From positions 1-38,929 of the forward strand of contig CAYVUI010000030.1 of the NCBI GenBank assembly GCA_964454745.1: a stretch of DNA of 38,929 bases, written 5' to 3'. The stretch comes from CAYVUI01 sp964454745 (lineage in GTDB: Bacteria > Planctomycetota > Phycisphaerae > Sedimentisphaerales > Anaerohalosphaeraceae). Below are positions 1 through 8,333 of the stretch, in pieces; the stretch's first letter is position 1; each line of letters begins with the position of its first letter. The notes under the pieces are model-generated. The model was given only the letters and a program-made list of their open reading frames with translations, was not told the origin of the DNA and made no database searches. The translations under genes were made by a program, and so were the position numbers.

Positions 1-896
1 CGTGTAATGACATAGACTGAACCTTCCGGGGCTTCATCGAAAACGTCCTGGAAGAGCGGTTTCAATTCCGGAAACATCGGGACCGTCCGGATTCCGCTAT
101 CGGCATGATGCTCCGTCTTGCTTGCATGCACGGTAAAGCGATCATGCTCGAAGTCGATATCCTCCCATTTCAGGCGCAAGACCTCTGACGGACAGCGTAG
201 GCCGCCAAACCGGGCCAGGCCGAAGATGAGCCTCCACTGAGCATCAGGGCAAGCCTCAAGGACTTTGTGAGCCATTTCAGCGGTCACATAAAAGAATCGG
301 GCTTTGTTGGGTCGGACGCTTACCGCTTGCCCCCGGAACGGATTCTCTGTAATCAGTCGGGCCTCAATAGCCGCATTAAAGAATTGACGGCTGATTGCGA
401 TATGCTTCCGTGCGGTGTTCTCCGCCAGACCCACCGTCCCGGTCAAAAAAGCTCTAAAGTTCTTTGCTTCGAGTCGGTTCACTTGTGACAGGGGGGTATC
501 CTTGAAAAAGACTTGCAGCCTCCGCGCTACGTTTTCCAGCTTGCGGATTGTATCAGCTTTGGTCCTGCCGTCCTTCTCCCGCATGGCAATATACTCTTTG
601 GTCCATGATTCGACGGTATGCTCTTTCCCTTTGGTTCGGGGTTCGATTAGCTCCAAAGTCTCCAATCGTTTCCTCAGAGCTTGAGGGAGATCACTCAGCC
701 ATTCTTGAGTAATTACGGGCAGTTCAGCCCCCAGCTTGTGACGAATAAGCCGCTGAATGTGCGTCTTTATGCCCCGTGCATCGTCCCGCGACATTTTGCC
801 CAGTGCGATCTTTGGTCGGTCCGGGTGTTCCCCGGTAGATAGCTGGATATCATATCGAATCCCTGTCTTTGTCTCCTTGCGAACGATGGAAGCCAT
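1..896 (-). CDS. Tyrosine recombinase / phage-type integrase (3' end cut by window edge)
   Basis: Site-specific DNA recombinase expected to integrate and excise the mobile element to which the genes up to about 5.3 kb belong. The minus-strand frame opens with ATG at 896-894 and runs off the left edge after 298 codons, with no stop. The N-terminal part is an arm/core-binding region containing a SAM-like stretch (KEYIAMREKDGRTKADTIRK and following helices). The catalytic domain starts near residue 215, and the first catalytic arginine is R234 in the motif FGGLRCPSEVLRLKWEDID, typical of the family. The HxxR box and nucleophilic tyrosine lie beyond the window. The start codon overlaps the stop of the upstream HTH gene (TAATG), so the two are probably translationally coupled. 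The family call is firm; the attachment site cannot be seen. Confidence 0.93.
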   Translation of the reverse strand, partial: MASIVRKETKTGIRYDIQLSTGEHPDRPKIALGKMSRDDARGIKTHIQRLIRHKLGAELPVITQEWLSDLPQALRKRLETLELIEPRTKGKEHTVESWTKEYIAMREKDGRTKADTIRKLENVARRLQVFFKDTPLSQVNRLEAKNFRAFLTGTVGLAENTARKHIAISRQFFNAAIEARLITENPFRGQAVSVRPNKARFFYVTAEMAHKVLEACPDAQWRLIFGLARFGGLRCPSEVLRLKWEDIDFEHDRFTVHASKTEHHADSGIRTVPMFPELKPLFQDVFDEAPEGSVYVIT

Positions 897-1117
897 TATT
901 TACCTCGCTTTCTGCTTTCTTTGGGTCTAATTTCCAGACCGAAGTAATCCAGGAGGATATCAGCGGTTTTAATATTCAGTCCCCGCTTGCGGTTCATGAA
1001 ATTTGAAATACTGCCCTCCTGAACGCCGGTTGTCTTGCAGATTGCGTATCGGCTTTCAGTTGCCTTTTCGATTTTACGTCTTAGAATTGCCTCAATTTTC
1101 GTATCCATATTGCTCAT
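896..1117 (-). CDS. Small XRE/Cro-like HTH protein
   Basis: About 73-aa basic protein with a helix-turn-helix core: AICKTTGVQEGSISNFMNRK matches the turn and recognition helix of Cro/C1-type DNA-binding domains, followed by KTADILLDYFGLEIRP, the usual tail of small XRE regulators. The frame is open up to 1177, but I choose the ATG at 1117 because an AGCAGG-like ribosome-binding site sits about 9 nt upstream and the family alignment begins near MDTKIEAIL. Its stop overlaps the integrase start by one base, suggesting it regulates, or is at least co-expressed with, the integrase. Likely role: repressor or directionality regulator of the element (inference). Confidence 0.75.
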   Translation of the reverse strand: MSNMDTKIEAILRRKIEKATESRYAICKTTGVQEGSISNFMNRKRGLNIKTADILLDYFGLEIRPKESRKRGK

Positions 1118-1255
1118 TGTATAACCTGCTTTTCTTCTGTCAAGTGTTATTTCGTCAAAAAAATATTGTACCTTCAAATATTTCTACGATTTGTATCTCT
1201 ATGCTTCAGGCCCCTCGACATGGTGGAGCCCGATCATATTGTATCCAAAGTCTTT

Positions 1256-3373
1256 TCATTTCTGCCCTCGTCGGTTAATGTAATATACAGTTTTAGGCCG
1301 CCCTTGTCCCTGGCGCGGCTTTTCTTCGAGCCGGATATCTCCACCTTCGATTAACTGTTGAAGTGTTTCGCTCCGCTCTGCTGTTCTGTATTTTTTGCTC
1401 CGCCTGGCAATACCTGTTTTGGTAATACCTGCCGGGCCAGCTTCATTGATAAGACGCAGGAAAAATTTACACTTTTCATCGTTGCCTCCTTCGGTAAGCC
1501 AGTATTTGAACCTGTTTAGTGTCCGCAGGGTCAGGTGTTCAACTAACATAAATCCCCATTCAAGGGCTTGGATGTCAATAATCATGTCGTTGTAATTTCT
1601 TGACGCTGCGTAAAGCATTGCCATTTTACAGGCTTTCTCATTGATCCGTGCCAACATGCCGCGGGCCATTTTTTCACTGTCCCTTACTTGCTTAGTCCAG
1701 TAATGCAACTTGTTTGTGAAGTATTCCATTGCCTCATCGGTGTAAGGAATAACCTGCGGTGTTGGCGGCGAACCGTTCATCCCTGCTAAATTCCCGCCGG
1801 GCCAGAAGTTTTTCCACCATTCAAGGGTGTTGACAATATATTGCGGGATTTTTTGGATGGATTTTTTCGCGCTTAATCCCTGGTTTTGGTCTGCTTCAAA
1901 AAAAAGGAATCTTGGCAGAAATCCATCCCGGACATGATCGACCGTTAAGCCTTCATACAGCCGATCTTCAACGGTAGTACCATATAAACTTAAAAAAGGC
2001 TGCTCGATTATGATATTCCTACTGGTATCTGCATACGCTTTTCCGTAATACGTGGTATTGGCAGACGAAAACAACCTTGTTAAATCCGTTATAATCCCCT
2101 GGTGGTGGGCCGAGGGACTGGTCTTAAGCTTGCTTAATACTTTCCCGATCTCGTCAATCTGACTCAGGGCCACGCCATGTTCTTTCAAGTACATGAGTAG
2201 CCCGGTATCTGATGCGAAATCCTCAGGGGCTTCTAATTGAATAGGCAAAAAATACTTCAGAATCCTTCTGGCAATTCGTCGGCCATGATCCTTGCCAATT
2301 CCCGTCTCGCCCAGTCCGATGAGATATAGATTCGGCCTCCCATCAAATGGATCGGTGATTTTCCGCCCTGTTATCACGCTGAAACAGGCAAGTGCCGCTG
2401 CTAAACTAAGCTCTGGATGTGCTCGCCAACCAGTCTGGTTCGACCACTCCGTTATCGACCCGATAATCCCCGGCACATCATAACATTTACTGGGCAGCGG
2501 CCCTGGATCAGGCCATTTTTCGCCGCTTGGCTCATCCTCATCTTCAAGGTCTGCCTGGGCCTGCTGCTGCAATATCTCATGGTGTCCTTCGAACGCGCAT
2601 ACTTTCGCCTGGTCCGGGTCATGCTTCATTGCACTGCCGACAAGGGTTTGGACTTCGCCTTGCGAGAGAGGGGGATCTGATTTCTCCCGGTTTTCGGCGG
2701 CGACTGCCTGATATATCGCAGCCCCCGACCATCCCCACGACCGCATCAGGCAGGCTCTGCGGTAGAGAAAGCTGTTCCGCTGCCCTTTGGGTATCTTATC
2801 GAGCTGCACAATATTGCCAGCCGCTTGCTCAGGGCCGCTTTGCGACTTAGCACCGGAGTTGTTCTGCATCTCAATTAAAGCCGTCAGAAGCCATTCTGGC
2901 GGTTCTGGGAGCTTGTCTTTTTCCGGCAATTCCAGACCTTCAACCCACTCATAGGGCTTGCCGCCCACCTGGGATGGTGCGGTAACGATATATCCCCCCG
3001 TCGTTTTGACATCGACACCTTTTGCCAGCGTACCGACCCGATTGCTTAGCACCTGGCCGGCAGGGAGTTTAAAGAGCAGGTGACGCCCGCCCCGCGGTGT
3101 GGTTTGTGTGGGCACACCTTCGGGCCAGTCCTGGGCGATATACCAGTCCATCCCGTCCGGGTCCACGTCAATTGCCACCATATCCTTACAGTGAAGACCG
3201 ATATTGTAGTCCGGTCTCTCGGACCACCACTGCATGATGATGTTTTCGTTGGTTGCCGCCTGTTTCTGCCATTCCGTCAGGCCGTACTTGGGCCGCTTTT
3301 CTCCCGGCTCGACCGGGAATACGTCGTATCCCTTAGCGGCAATGCTAAGGGCATGATCCATTAACTTACTCAT
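1256..3373 (-). CDS. Bifunctional primase-polymerase / superfamily 3-like helicase replication protein
   Basis: 705-aa replication initiator of the mobile element. Residues 5-165 form an AEP prim-pol domain: AIDVDPD (D69, D71) supplies metal ligands, GGRHLLF (H98) the nucleotide-binding histidine, and GVDVKTTGGYIVTAPS (D121) the third acidic motif. Residues about 195-255 resemble the PriCT-1 linker. The second half carries a P-loop, GLGETGIGKD (353-362), followed by an ATPase core of DUF3987/primase-helicase type. Residues 640-700 look like a winged helix (TKTGIARRSKKYRTAERSET). The start overlaps the stop of the 185-aa gene (ATGA). Such prim-pol/helicase proteins are common in phage satellites and integrative plasmids. 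Family call is confident; the exact helicase class is less certain. Confidence 0.9.
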   Translation of the reverse strand: MSKLMDHALSIAAKGYDVFPVEPGEKRPKYGLTEWQKQAATNENIIMQWWSERPDYNIGLHCKDMVAIDVDPDGMDWYIAQDWPEGVPTQTTPRGGRHLLFKLPAGQVLSNRVGTLAKGVDVKTTGGYIVTAPSQVGGKPYEWVEGLELPEKDKLPEPPEWLLTALIEMQNNSGAKSQSGPEQAAGNIVQLDKIPKGQRNSFLYRRACLMRSWGWSGAAIYQAVAAENREKSDPPLSQGEVQTLVGSAMKHDPDQAKVCAFEGHHEILQQQAQADLEDEDEPSGEKWPDPGPLPSKCYDVPGIIGSITEWSNQTGWRAHPELSLAAALACFSVITGRKITDPFDGRPNLYLIGLGETGIGKDHGRRIARRILKYFLPIQLEAPEDFASDTGLLMYLKEHGVALSQIDEIGKVLSKLKTSPSAHHQGIITDLTRLFSSANTTYYGKAYADTSRNIIIEQPFLSLYGTTVEDRLYEGLTVDHVRDGFLPRFLFFEADQNQGLSAKKSIQKIPQYIVNTLEWWKNFWPGGNLAGMNGSPPTPQVIPYTDEAMEYFTNKLHYWTKQVRDSEKMARGMLARINEKACKMAMLYAASRNYNDMIIDIQALEWGFMLVEHLTLRTLNRFKYWLTEGGNDEKCKFFLRLINEAGPAGITKTGIARRSKKYRTAERSETLQQLIEGGDIRLEEKPRQGQGRPKTVYYINRRGQK

Positions 3374-3927
3374 TCAGCATGTACACCTCCATCTCGGTTA
3401 TTAATCCAGGCGAGTTCGCTTCTCCTGTTGTAATCATCGTTTAAAGCATGACTATACCCCTCGCGAAAAGCTCCAACGAAATCGTGGTTACATTCAGGGT
3501 GAACACCAAACGGATAAGCTATAGAAGGCTTACCGCCGTTTGCGAACGATTCCCTCAGAGATTGCGTGTCGTCAGTAGAGGTTCCATCTTTGCACCACCG
3601 TTGAACGATCAGCTTATCCGGACAAATGGGGCCTACCAGCATACAGACCTGGTGCCCAGTACGCATTGCGAGGTTACGGCAATTTCGGTACTCGTTCACC
3701 GAAAGCGGTTCAGGGCTAACTCTCACCCAATAACCCTTACCACGACCCACATGTTCCGATTTAGACAAGGGCACCCACCAATCCGCCCCAAAACCTTTGG
3801 GGTCTATTTCTTTCCACGCTTGGGGAGTCCATAAATAAGGCACATCTAACCATTGGGTAAACACCAGCCAGCCTTCCAGGTTCGCTATCGGGCAGGCTTT
3901 TACTATCTCATTCCGTTTTCTCTCCAT
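3370..3927 (-). CDS. Conserved-looking hypothetical protein of mobile element
   Basis: 185 aa, not recognised. It is rich in aromatic residues and cysteines (EGWLVFTQWLDVPYLW, NLAMRTGHQVCMLVGPICPD, GVHPECNHDFVGAF), soluble, with no signal peptide or membrane segment. No catalytic motif is evident. It sits between the excisionase-type gene and the prim-pol gene and overlaps both (TAATG at 3925-3929, ATGA at 3370-3373), so it is an integral member of the replication operon and was probably acquired with it. A role in replication control or prim-pol assistance is possible, but only from position. Confidence 0.7.
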   Translation of the reverse strand: MERKRNEIVKACPIANLEGWLVFTQWLDVPYLWTPQAWKEIDPKGFGADWWVPLSKSEHVGRGKGYWVRVSPEPLSVNEYRNCRNLAMRTGHQVCMLVGPICPDKLIVQRWCKDGTSTDDTQSLRESFANGGKPSIAYPFGVHPECNHDFVGAFREGYSHALNDDYNRRSELAWINNRDGGVHAE

Positions 3928-4121
3928 TAACCTACCGCCTTTCTTTTCTTGTCAATAAATTCATCCAGGTCCGCGATATCGTATCGTACAGACCGCCCGA
4001 TCCGGACAGCGGGAATTTCGCCCGCTTCCCGAAGGCTCCACATTGTTCGCGGTGAAATAGCCAGGTATTTTGCCGCTTCCTTCTCTTTCATAAGCTTTGA
4101 TGTCACGACTGTTGATACCAT
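3927..4121 (-). CDS. Excisionase-family / MerR-like helix-turn-helix protein
   Basis: 64-aa DNA-binding protein of the HTH_17 excisionase family. The signature runs EKEAAKYLAISPRTMWSLRE (recognition helix), then GEIPAVRIGRSVRYDIADL (wing) and DEFI. Such proteins (AlpA, Xis) control excision or switch on satellite and plasmid genes. The ATG at 4121 has GGAG about 9 nt upstream, which supports it over the internal Met11. It is first in the operon and its stop overlaps the next start by 1 nt. Two perfect inverted repeats (4156-4178, 4211-4232) lie in the leader and are candidate operator or attenuator sites. Predicted role: AlpA/Xis-like activator-excisionase. Confidence 0.9.
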   Translation of the reverse strand: MVSTVVTSKLMKEKEAAKYLAISPRTMWSLREAGEIPAVRIGRSVRYDIADLDEFIDKKRKAVG

Positions 4122-4155
4122 TCATAAGTACTCCATCAAAAAAAGTAATAATGTT

Positions 4156-4178
4156 GCAAGCCAGACGGCCCGGCTTGC
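4156..4178. repeat. Perfect inverted repeat in the leader of the excisionase operon
   Basis: GCAAGCC (4156-4162) and GGCTTGC (4172-4178) form a perfect 7-bp stem with a 9-nt G/C-rich loop, 35 nt upstream of the excisionase start. On the minus strand it would be a 5'-UTR hairpin. There is no T-run directly after it (the nearest is about 13 nt on), so it is a better candidate for an operator or RNA control element than for a terminator. Confidence 0.55.
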
Positions 4179-4210
4179 GACTTCATGGGATTCAGGATGG
4201 GATACAGTTA

Positions 4211-4232
4211 GTTAGAATATATATTTTCTAAC
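4211..4232. promoter_or_regulatory. AT-rich palindrome, candidate operator
   Basis: GTTAGAA (4211-4217) and TTCTAAC (4226-4232) are perfect 7-bp arms around TATATATT. The site lies about 90 bp upstream of the excisionase gene, where its promoter should be. The size and symmetry fit a dimeric HTH repressor or activator, for example one of the two HTH proteins of this element. The regulator assignment is inference. Confidence 0.5.
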
Positions 4233-4321
4233 AGCAAAAATGATAACGAAGGGAAATTAGAAATGCTTAATTTTATGTAAGTAGTTGACAAAGCTTTGCT
4301 TAAAGGCGATATTGATTGCAG

Positions 4322-4362
4322 AAAAAAAAGGTTTTTTTAACCGGAAGGCCGATAAGCGGTTA
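4322..4362 (-). terminator. Probable terminator of the 298-aa gene
   Basis: Read on the minus strand just after the stop of the 298-aa gene, TAACCG...CGGTTA can form a 6-bp stem (4338-4343 with 4357-4362), followed by a GGTT/AACC mini-stem and a run of eight T (complement of A at 4322-4329). The geometry is imperfect, so this is a moderate call. Confidence 0.45.
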
Positions 4363-4365
4363 GTC

Positions 4366-5262
4366 TTAGTCTAAAGGCCATTCGCTAACCGGGGCAACGT
4401 CCAGCTCCTTACAATATCTGTAGTATGCATTGCGAAATGAACCATAACTATCTTGTCGGTAAGAACTGTTTCGAGTTGTAAATCTATCGAAGCCTCTGCG
4501 TAGGAAATCATAGGCGCCTCCCTGTCTTTCTTCCTGGGCCAACTCCATAATTCTTTCAATTACCTCAGGCGTCCATTTGGTTTTACTTCCTACCGGCCTG
4601 CCTTTCCCTGTATTCTTGGGCTTGACTCTGGCCTTTACGTCATCCAGAAAGCGTAATGCCATTGCTTTGCTGCACGCCCCGTCCATGTCTTCTTGAATTT
4701 GGTATTCGGGAAGCTTAGTGTCATCCGGCAGGTTCCTAATTTGGCCTAAAAGGTTGAGATACCATACAATCATGTCGCCTTTGAGATTCACAGCTTTATC
4801 GGCTCGTGGCAAAATGAATGATTCCTGTTCACACCCACTGTCCCTGAAAGCCAGGAGGATGGTCATTTTCTCTTCAAGATCATATTTACATTCAGGGTTA
4901 AAGGGTATGAGTGGAGATGGTTCAGGAGGCAACTGGGCCAGCTTGGGGGGGAGCCAGACGTTTACGAGCCTTGGTGGTTCGCTTCTTGGGCTGCTCAAGC
5001 GGACACAAGAAAGCTCGTAGCCGATCCTCAGTGCTTTGTTCGGGTCTAAAAGCTTTGGGGTCTCTGCTACTTTCTGGGCGGCTTCCTGCCGCTTCTGAAG
5101 AATGTCTTCATAATTGCTTGCGTTTTGGCGGTGCTTTTGATAAGTGTTTTCTACAGCCTCTTGGAATCTTTTCTTACTCCCAGGATGATTGATAAGCCTG
5201 TTTACTTCTACCGCAATATCTTCTTTCCAATTTGCCATTGACCGCCAGTGCTCCTTTGCCAT
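4366..5262 (-). CDS. Hypothetical protein of the mobile element
   Basis: 298 aa, not recognised. It is highly charged and helical in the first 80 residues (AVENTYQKHRQNASNYEDIL, possible coiled coil). The middle (140-215) has no obvious motif. A basic C-terminal segment, GKGRPVGSKTKWTPEVIERI, resembles an HTH/AT-hook-like entry into a DNA-binding region. The first ATG (5262) lacks a clear ribosome-binding site; an internal ATG (Met9, 5238) has AAGGAG upstream at long spacing, so the start is uncertain. It is separated from the excisionase operon by a likely terminator. Context suggests an element-encoded DNA-binding or regulatory protein; function unknown. Confidence 0.7.
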   Translation of the reverse strand: MAKEHWRSMANWKEDIAVEVNRLINHPGSKKRFQEAVENTYQKHRQNASNYEDILQKRQEAAQKVAETPKLLDPNKALRIGYELSCVRLSSPRSEPPRLVNVWLPPKLAQLPPEPSPLIPFNPECKYDLEEKMTILLAFRDSGCEQESFILPRADKAVNLKGDMIVWYLNLLGQIRNLPDDTKLPEYQIQEDMDGACSKAMALRFLDDVKARVKPKNTGKGRPVGSKTKWTPEVIERIMELAQEERQGGAYDFLRRGFDRFTTRNSSYRQDSYGSFRNAYYRYCKELDVAPVSEWPLD

Positions 5263-5405
5263 AAAGTCATATTATCAAAGCAGTTATCCCTCGCGGGCGC
5301 GTGAAAAAATATAGCGGGTTCCGTCCTAACTTACCCCTTTTTTTCAGCGTTCACCGGGTTTTTGACCAATAATCAGCTTACCATAAAGCTTGACCGCTGT
5401 CAAAT

Positions 5406-5420
5406 AACGGAAAATCCGTT
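5406..5420. repeat. Short perfect palindrome between divergent genes
   Basis: AACGGA (5406-5411) AAA TCCGTT (5415-5420). It lies between the minus-strand 298-aa gene and the plus-strand small ORF at 5487, a position suited to a shared operator. The arms are only 6 bp, so chance is possible. Confidence 0.35.
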
Positions 5421-5486
5421 GCGTTGAGTGTAACTATGGTGTAATTTGCCAACATATCAGGAACAATTTTTTAGGAGAGCAGGCTA

Positions 5487-5663
5487 ATGCAGGAAAAGAG
5501 CAGGCTAATCGAAGCGGAGAAGAGGCGACAAGCCAGGTTGGACAGGATGGCAAGGATCAAGGCGTCGATCAAGAAGATGGACCCGGTAGAGCTGAAGAAG
5601 GGGGTGGACGCAGCCTTAGCAAAGAAGAAAGCGAAGAAGAAGCGAAATGAGGATACTGAATAG
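5487..5663 (+). CDS. Lysine-rich 58-aa protein
   Basis: Short open frame starting with ATG at 5487 behind an AGGAG Shine-Dalgarno at 5473-5477, ending with TAG at 5661-5663. The product begins MQEKSRLIEAEKRRQARLDR and ends with a lysine cluster (KKKAKKKR). It is almost entirely charged and helix-prone, with no signal peptide. The strong ribosome site, the lack of internal stops and the neighbouring small gene 41 nt downstream support a real gene. It could be a nucleic-acid-binding accessory or ribosome-associated peptide, but I recognise no family. Confidence 0.55.
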   Translation: MQEKSRLIEAEKRRQARLDRMARIKASIKKMDPVELKKGVDAALAKKKAKKKRNEDTE

Positions 5664-5704
5664 AAGTCGGCTGGGATTATTAATCAATCAGTGGAGGCAA
5701 AACT

Positions 5705-6010
5705 ATGAAACTTGATCTTAAGAGCCTTTTAATTGGTGGACTGCTTGCAGTCTTACTCATGCTAATTAGTGGGTCCGATACATCGAAAGAAAAGTATCTT
5801 ATCACCAGTAACCGAGACGGGGGATTAGGGGAGGTTTTTCTCTTTAATACGGAAAAACAATCAATTACAAGGCTTATCTATTATCAAAACTTTGAAGATT
5901 TCGACGCCCCGGAATGTTTAAATATATCTGTGATTGAAGATATTTCTAAACCGGAACCCAAAGAGCTTTATCAAGCAAAGCTTCACGACTTCAGGGATTT
6001 AATGCGATAG
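5705..6010 (+). CDS. Small membrane-anchored hypothetical protein
   Basis: 101 aa with one N-terminal hydrophobic segment (SLLIGGLLAVLLMLISG, about residues 7-23) and then a soluble domain: SKEKYLITSNRDGGLGEVFL, FNTEKQSITRLIYYQ. The pattern suggests a single-span protein with an outward beta-rich domain. A GGAGG Shine-Dalgarno is placed about 8 nt before the ATG. It follows the lysine-rich ORF on the same strand and is probably co-transcribed. No homologous family recognised. It may mark the right border of the mobile element or host DNA. Confidence 0.65.
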   Translation: MKLDLKSLLIGGLLAVLLMLISGSDTSKEKYLITSNRDGGLGEVFLFNTEKQSITRLIYYQNFEDFDAPECLNISVIEDISKPEPKELYQAKLHDFRDLMR

Positions 6011-6878
6011 CATCAAGTTCAATCCACCGCGGATTCTGTGGCATTGATTTGAACAATCTACCATCATCGGCCTGGGGTATTTATTACCCTTTTATTGGTA
6101 TTTTCCCTCATTAAGACTTAAAAGGTCCAATGGACATAGAAATTCGTGTTTGGGTAAAAAAGAAAAAAAAGATTTATAAGTTATTATATTATATATATTT
6201 ATAATTATTGTATTTATTGTTTAATTTTTTTACAGGGTATTCAAGATATCTCTTGTCTCACAATACACCGTTTTATATATGGGTCAGGGGAAAAAACATT
6301 AATTATATCTGCCGTAGAAACGGAATCATTTGCCATAGATGGTATTCGGCCATAGGTCTTGACATAACAGGTTTTTCAGAATAGAATATATTTTTATGGA
6401 GGCCGAAATGTACGAGGTCACGAATAAAATTAGGTATATTCCCCGATAGGCAAAGTCGTAATTTCCATTTATACTTTTCATACGTGGTGATGAATGCGTC
6501 TGAACTTGGGGAAAAAATGGATTTGCAATTTCCTCTTTGTTAAAGTTGCGGTTATTTCCTCCTCAGTACGGTGATTCAGTGCTCGACCATTTCGCCACAA
6601 AAGCGAGGGAACGTATGAGCAAAAGAAGGATTATTGATGCCAGAGGAAAGGCGAATCCCGGAAACCTCAGGGGACAATTTTTCTGCCTACAATCTCTTAT
6701 CGCGTTACTTCTTTTCTGTTTTCTCGATAAATACCACAAGTTATGCTTATTCCAATTTATTGAGATGGAATTTATATTCCAGAAGGCCTATTTCACACAC
6801 CATCTGACTTGTTTAACTGACCGACCGCACTACCAGATATGTCGACATATTTAACACTACTTTTTAAGGAGGCGTGAT
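6011..6878. other. 868-bp intergenic region without a convincing gene
   Basis: The left half contains a very A/T-rich tract (about 6155-6240). The middle has a near-consensus sigma-70 promoter (6359-6387) followed by a GGAGG site and a 13-codon ORF (6408-6449, MYEVTNKIRYIPR). A 105-codon frame at 6537-6854 shows no recognisable domain and no ribosome site, and I do not call it. The strong AAGGAGG site of the next gene lies at the right end. The region may represent decayed sequence at the edge of the mobile element. Confidence 0.5.
6359..6387 (+). promoter_or_regulatory. Near-consensus sigma-70 promoter
   Basis: TTGACA (6359-6364), 17-bp spacer, TAGAAT (6382-6387). A transcript starting near 6394 would meet GGAGG at once and a 13-codon ORF at 6408. 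The next large gene starts at 6879, so the leader would be nearly 490 nt unless the transcript serves only the short ORF. Confidence 0.55.
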
Positions 6879-8312
6879 ATGAAACGTTTATGTATTTTGT
6901 TATGGGTGATTGCAACCGTTCTTATGATAAAACCTGGAACCGTTCAGGCGGCACCGACAGCACCCTCCAATGCCCAGCTGCGGTATCTGCCAAGCCAGCT
7001 TCATCTGACCTGGCAGGACAATTCGAGCGATGAGTACTATTTCACCGTTCAAAGGAAGGTCACGCCGTTCCCGGGAACATGGCAGGATGTCGCGACGGTG
7101 GCCGCCAATCATACCTCGTACCAGATGGATAATCCGATTTATAATTACACCTACAGCTTTCGGGTCAAGGCGTGTGGGGAATACGGCTGTTCGACATGGT
7201 CAAACGAAGATTCGATAACCATTGGTTTTTTACTTTATTCTCTCAAGATAAACAGCCCCAACGGTGGAGAAATCCTGCCGGCCGGCAGTGTGTACCCGAT
7301 TGCGTGGAGCAATAATTACTCTCCGCCGGCCCAGGTCAACCTGGATTATTCGCTCGATGGGGGCACGACCTGGCAGGCCATTAAAAGCAATTACCCGAAT
7401 ACGGGGTTGTATTACTGGAAAATCCCTAACCATATAACAAGTGAAGGGCTTGTGCGGGTGCGGAGTTCGGTAAACAGCAGCATCTATGATCTGAGCAATC
7501 ATGTTTTAACGACCAAGGGATATGATTTCGACCGAGGAGTCGGAGCCCATGGCTGGACGGTAAGCGCAGTATATGACGAGGACGGCTATCCTATCTCGAC
7601 AGATTTTAGTTTTAATTGGCGTGACCCGGTGGATTATCCGCAAAAGCCCGGATCGGACCCGGTCGGAAACGGAGAGGGCACCATGGCGATTGTGAAATAT
7701 TCAACCAGTATGATTCAATCGAATTACCAAAATCCCAACGCGGAATACTGGTATCAGGAACTGATTTCGCCGGACCTGACGGGGCAGGACTGCTGGCAGC
7801 ATACTCTGGGATTTAAGGTTCGAATCGCGCAGTGCATGGATACGAACGCCGAGATGTACTGCAACCTGATCGCCTATATTTACGATACAGACAGCCATAC
7901 CTACCGCACGTTTACCTACCCGGCGTCGGCAAGTCCCCTGACCTATTGTGAATACGGGGTCGACAATACGTGGAATTACAGAGGCTTTCTATGGTCGAAT
8001 GTACCGACCTTTCCGGATAATTTTATTCTGAAACGTATTTACGTGCGTATCTGGGGCGATTTAGGGTATACCTATCACAGCGGAAATGACGGCACGGTTT
8101 TTATTGACGATATTATGCCGATCTGGCCGTTCTGGGATTTTAATGCGGACGGTATGACGAATACAGTGGATTTTTCGGCCTTGAGCTCGGCGTGGAAAAC
8201 CGACAACGGCGACGCGACCTGGAATCCGGTCTTTGACCATAACCCGGTCAATTATCAGATTGATATCTATGATTTGACGGATTTCTTCGACAATTGGCTT
8301 ATAGAGTGGTGA
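6879..8312 (+). CDS. Secreted FN3 / Ig-like / dockerin-repeat protein
   Basis: 477-aa exported protein. Residues 1-24 are a Sec signal peptide ending in VQA. Residues about 26-115 are a fibronectin type III domain (APSNAQLRYLPSQLHLTWQD, YSFRVKACGEYG). About 120-212 is the bacterial Ig-like module often found in cell-surface proteins (NSPNGGEILPAGSVYPIAWS, LDYSLDGGTTWQAI). About 215-410 is a beta-rich, jelly-roll-like domain without a clear family. The C-terminus (about 418-477) carries paired dockerin-like calcium loops (DFNADGMTNTVDFSAL, YQIDIYDLTDFFDNW). AAGGAGG lies 8 nt upstream of the ATG. Probable role: extracellular adhesion or polysaccharide-associated protein tethered through the dockerin-like tail. 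Confidence 0.85.
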   Translation: MKRLCILLWVIATVLMIKPGTVQAAPTAPSNAQLRYLPSQLHLTWQDNSSDEYYFTVQRKVTPFPGTWQDVATVAANHTSYQMDNPIYNYTYSFRVKACGEYGCSTWSNEDSITIGFLLYSLKINSPNGGEILPAGSVYPIAWSNNYSPPAQVNLDYSLDGGTTWQAIKSNYPNTGLYYWKIPNHITSEGLVRVRSSVNSSIYDLSNHVLTTKGYDFDRGVGAHGWTVSAVYDEDGYPISTDFSFNWRDPVDYPQKPGSDPVGNGEGTMAIVKYSTSMIQSNYQNPNAEYWYQELISPDLTGQDCWQHTLGFKVRIAQCMDTNAEMYCNLIAYIYDTDSHTYRTFTYPASASPLTYCEYGVDNTWNYRGFLWSNVPTFPDNFILKRIYVRIWGDLGYTYHSGNDGTVFIDDIMPIWPFWDFNADGMTNTVDFSALSSAWKTDNGDATWNPVFDHNPVNYQIDIYDLTDFFDNWLIEW

Positions 8313-8333
8313 TATTAACTACATAGCTCGAGC

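Noticed and set aside
6155..6240. A/T-rich tract as a replication origin
   Set aside because: No DnaA-box-like repeats, iterons or dnaA/parAB genes nearby.
6537..6854. 105-codon plus-strand frame in the 6.0-6.9 kb gap
   Set aside because: No ribosome site, no recognisable domain, hydrophobic and cysteine-rich tail of random character.
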